Source of the DNA: Enterobacteriaceae bacterium UBA3516
GTDB taxonomy: Bacteria > Pseudomonadota > Gammaproteobacteria > Enterobacterales > Enterobacteriaceae
Direction: 5' to 3'
Length of the DNA: 7,580 nucleotides
Assembly (NCBI GenBank): GCA_002377245.1
Contig: DFPL01000027.1
Span: forward strand, 1-7,580
Part shown: positions 6,007 through 7,580 of the stretch, one piece after another
Layout: each line of letters starts with the position of its first letter
Numbering within the stretch: the stretch's first letter is position 1
Notes under the pieces: generated by a model
The model's database searches: none
The model's input: the letters and a program-made list of their open reading frames with translations, nothing else
What the model was told of the DNA's origin: nothing
Translations under genes and position numbers: made by a program

Positions 6007-6595
6007 TGCGCACCTCGCTCATTGCTTCACTGAATAGTTGTGCCGCGTCAAGTGCTGTCAGTCCGACCATACCGCCTGGCGCCTGATTTGAATGACCGTT
6101 TTCGAGCGCCTGCGCATATGGCAGGTTGTTGGTAAAGAAAATCGAGCTGACCTGTCCTACTCTGAACACCTCAAGCACTGCGAGGCCACGGGAGTTTGAG
6201 CCCTGGCCGGAAGCATCAGGTGTATCGTTGGATTGGGTTGGCCGGCTGTCAAAGCCCACGTACCAGTTGTTCTTGAAGCGCCCGCCGACATACCCCTCAG
6301 GCTTTTTGATATCCATCGAGTCGTTGACACGCAAGCCACGCTTAAGCCGCCCTGCCTTTGTCAGGTTTGACGGATCCTCGCGCAGAGTCGCATTATGCTC
6401 GCGAACAGCTGTGTTATAGGCTGATGCAGTCTGGTTTGCCTGCCAGATGTCAGGGTTACCAATTGGAGACATATCCACCAGCCGCCCCAGGATTTTGATA
6501 CCCGTTCGCCTGATAACGTTATCCATTTCCTCCTTAGAGCCATCAACGAACAACTTAATGGCAGCCAGAAAGGGTTGATTCGCACTGCTACCCAT
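5996..6595 (-). CDS. HK97 gp10-like neck / tail completion protein
   Basis: The chosen start gives 199 residues (MGSSANQPFL). It shows the gp10-like pattern: a helical N-terminus with DNVIRRTGIKILGRLVDMSPIGNPDIW, a basic segment LTKAGRLKRGLRV, GGRFKNNWYVGFD, and the (N/D)LPYAQALENGHSNQAPGGMVGLT motif, where YA..LE.GHS..APGGMV is the family's hallmark. These proteins sit at the head-tail joint or tail-completion ring; this one should act between the head-closure protein and the tail terminator. Two ATG codons lie at 6601 and 6595. The first gives a neat ATGA overlap with the preceding stop but leaves only two bases after the GAGG site, whereas the second has eight, so 6595 is preferred. The alternative adds two residues (MI). 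Confidence 0.9.
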   Translation of the reverse strand: MGSSANQPFLAAIKLFVDGSKEEMDNVIRRTGIKILGRLVDMSPIGNPDIWQANQTASAYNTAVREHNATLREDPSNLTKAGRLKRGLRVNDSMDIKKPEGYVGGRFKNNWYVGFDSRPTQSNDTPDASGQGSNSRGLAVLEVFRVGQVSSIFFTNNLPYAQALENGHSNQAPGGMVGLTALDAAQLFSEAMSEVRNGR

Positions 6596-6597
6596 GA

Positions 6598-6951
6598 TCA
6601 TGCCCTCAGTTGGATATTGTAGGAGATCAGCACATCGGCAGGCTTAACCGGATTCGGCTGCACCACCCGCCACTTTTTGCCGTCGATTTCGATGCGGTCA
6701 TCGATACGCACTTCAGTTTCAAACGTGGCCGCCAGTTTCTTATCACCAGTGGCAATCAGGGAGCCATCGATTTCACGGGAGGAATACTCGGTGATAACGC
6801 CAGTGACGGTCGAAGTGATCGCCGGGGTGGTTAACTCTTTGCCGAACTGATCGCGGGTAGTGCCGCCACCGCGGGTAAGCGGATATGACTTCCCGTTTTC
6901 GGTCAGCAGCCGGGTCGCGGTGTTTCGCATGCGGCGGTAGTCGATTGCCAT
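6598..6951 (-). CDS. Small head-closure / head-tail connector candidate
   Basis: This 117-residue protein begins MAIDYRRMRNTATRLLTENG and is rich in beta strands after that: SYPLTRGGG, STVTGVITEYSSREID, LAATFETEVRIDDRIEIDGKKWRVVQPNPVKP, then a closing strand. A short N-terminal helix followed by an SH3-like barrel of this size, lying between adaptor and gp10-like genes, is what head-closure proteins (HK97 gp7/SPP1 gp16 type) look like. The family cannot be named with certainty from sequence alone. A strong AGGGGG site precedes the ATG at 6951. The frame is open upstream to 7056, but that extension lies inside the previous gene and has low-complexity composition. The stop lies one base past the previous gene's stop on the coding side and overlaps the next gene's possible ATG in an ATGA. 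Confidence 0.75.
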   Translation of the reverse strand: MAIDYRRMRNTATRLLTENGKSYPLTRGGGTTRDQFGKELTTPAITSTVTGVITEYSSREIDGSLIATGDKKLAATFETEVRIDDRIEIDGKKWRVVQPNPVKPADVLISYNIQLRA

Positions 6952-6952
6952 A

Positions 6953-7435
6953 TCACCCCCTTTCAATGCGGATCTGATTGCCGCCCACCACCAGCCCGCG
7001 CAATGAGGAGTAGAACCAGGGGAATGACGGTGCCGCCTTATTCGTGCCCGGCTCATACTGGACCGTTACCGCACCCTCAACACGCTCCATAACCACGGCG
7101 CCACCACCAGCAACCGAAGGCGTGAGGTCAATCTCCTGCGACTCGATAGCCAGGCGACATTGCGCATCAACCAGACGTTGAGGAATGGCGTCATCCGGCA
7201 GGTCAACACCATCGAAGCGCACGCCCGAACGCGGCCATGACAGCGGCTGCGATGCGCTGGAGCGCTGCCCTCGCCATATTTTCCCTTCCAGAAAGTCCAT
7301 CGCCTGCATCAGCAACGTCTTACACTCTTCATCGTCGGCAGGAACGGTATATCTGCGCCCCGCCGCGAATGCGCGCAGGTCAACGACGCTGGCGTAGCTG
7401 TTGAAATCTGGCGAATGGGGATCGGCAACCAGCAT
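6953..7435 (-). CDS. Head-tail adaptor candidate, 'DnaT-like' (DnaT_2) family
   Basis: This 160-residue protein starts MLVADPHSPDFNSYASVVDLRAF and contains a helical core (CKTLLMQAMDFLEGKIWRG), SWPRSGV, LPDDAIPQRLVDAQCRLAIE, then VMERVEGAVTVQYEPGT. I recognise this as the phage family commonly labelled 'putative DnaT-like ssDNA-binding protein'. The pattern of Leu/Ala helices, the WPR, the IP..L..AQC..A segment and its site after the head genes match gp6-like head-tail adaptors, which form the ring beneath the portal. The replication label is therefore probably misleading, and an adaptor role is inferred from fold pattern and position. The start has GGAGG eight bases upstream, inside the previous gene's last codons, and the gap to that gene is two bases. 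Confidence 0.83.
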   Translation of the reverse strand: MLVADPHSPDFNSYASVVDLRAFAAGRRYTVPADDEECKTLLMQAMDFLEGKIWRGQRSSASQPLSWPRSGVRFDGVDLPDDAIPQRLVDAQCRLAIESQEIDLTPSVAGGGAVVMERVEGAVTVQYEPGTNKAAPSFPWFYSSLRGLVVGGNQIRIERG

Positions 7436-7437
7436 GG

Positions 7438-7580
7438 TTATTCCTCCAGTCGCCAGTCCAGCGCCAGCCAGTTGTCAACCTCGTCAGGGTGAACCTCAGC
7501 GCTCAGCGGGCCGCCTGGGAACTCCGGGGTATCACGCACCATGACCACCAGCACAACGCCCTGCTGTTCCTGCTGCTGTT
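7438..7580 (-). CDS. 3' end of a small uncharacterised phage structural-module protein (partial)
   Basis: The minus strand carries an open frame of 46 codons from the window edge to TAA at 7440-7438. The visible part begins with a Gln-rich stretch (QQQEQQ), then GVVLVVMVRDTPEFPGGP, then SAEVHPDEVDNWLALDWRLEE. The VRDTPE(F/Y)PGGP...EVHPDEV.NW pattern recurs in small proteins next to the major capsid and adaptor genes of enterobacterial siphophages, as far as I recall, and has no established function. Its closing segment (HPDEVDNWLALDW) resembles a short module that would pack as a helix. It is co-transcribed with the adaptor gene, whose Shine-Dalgarno lies in its last codons. The start is outside the window. 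Confidence 0.75.
   Translation of the reverse strand, partial: QQQEQQGVVLVVMVRDTPEFPGGPLSAEVHPDEVDNWLALDWRLEE

Noticed and set aside
6952..7056. Extension of the head-closure candidate to an upstream ATG at 7056
   Set aside because: The extra 35 residues overlap the preceding gene entirely and look like out-of-frame translation, while the ATG at 6951 has an excellent ribosome site.

Overview
This window is a stretch of the head-tail connector and tail module of a long-tailed, non-contractile (siphovirus) phage, very probably a prophage in an enterobacterium of the Escherichia/Salmonella/Klebsiella/Citrobacter group. The evidence is the gene order, the lambda/HK97-type protein families, strong enterobacterial Shine-Dalgarno sites, and the moderately high G+C of the structural genes. 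Every supported gene is on the minus strand, so the transcript runs from the right edge to the left edge. The host species and whether the phage is intact cannot be read from this window alone.

In transcription order (right to left) the layout is: the 3' end of a small uncharacterised protein; a 'DnaT-like' protein that by position is the head-tail adaptor; a small head-closure candidate; an HK97 gp10-like neck/tail-completion protein; a DUF4128-type tail terminator; an intergenic hairpin plus U-tract (terminator/attenuator); the major tail tube protein with a C-terminal Ig-like domain; a stable UUCG stem-loop; a tail assembly chaperone (lambda G analogue) whose last codons form a canonical A AAA AAC slippery heptamer; a DUF1799 frame (lambda T analogue) that opens in the -1 frame across that site; and a 1050-residue lambda-H-like tape measure protein. 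These genes are packed with overlaps or gaps of a few bases, except around the tail tube gene, where the two hairpins lie.

After the tape measure gene the character changes. A more A+T-rich cassette has its own candidate sigma70 promoter, a GTG-started lipoprotein gene and an intrinsic terminator. This is the form of a 'moron' that could be expressed from a prophage, and a superinfection-exclusion role is plausible but not shown. Immediately beyond its terminator lies what looks like the first 28 codons of a J-type tail-tip gene, with an in-frame TGA and no good ribosome binding site. The M, L, K and I homologues normally found between tape measure and J are absent. This suggests a rearranged or decayed tail-tip region at the left edge.

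The best-supported unusual item is the G/GT programmed -1 frameshift. The most speculative but potentially most interesting is the lipoprotein moron together with the apparent loss of the tail-tip genes beside it.
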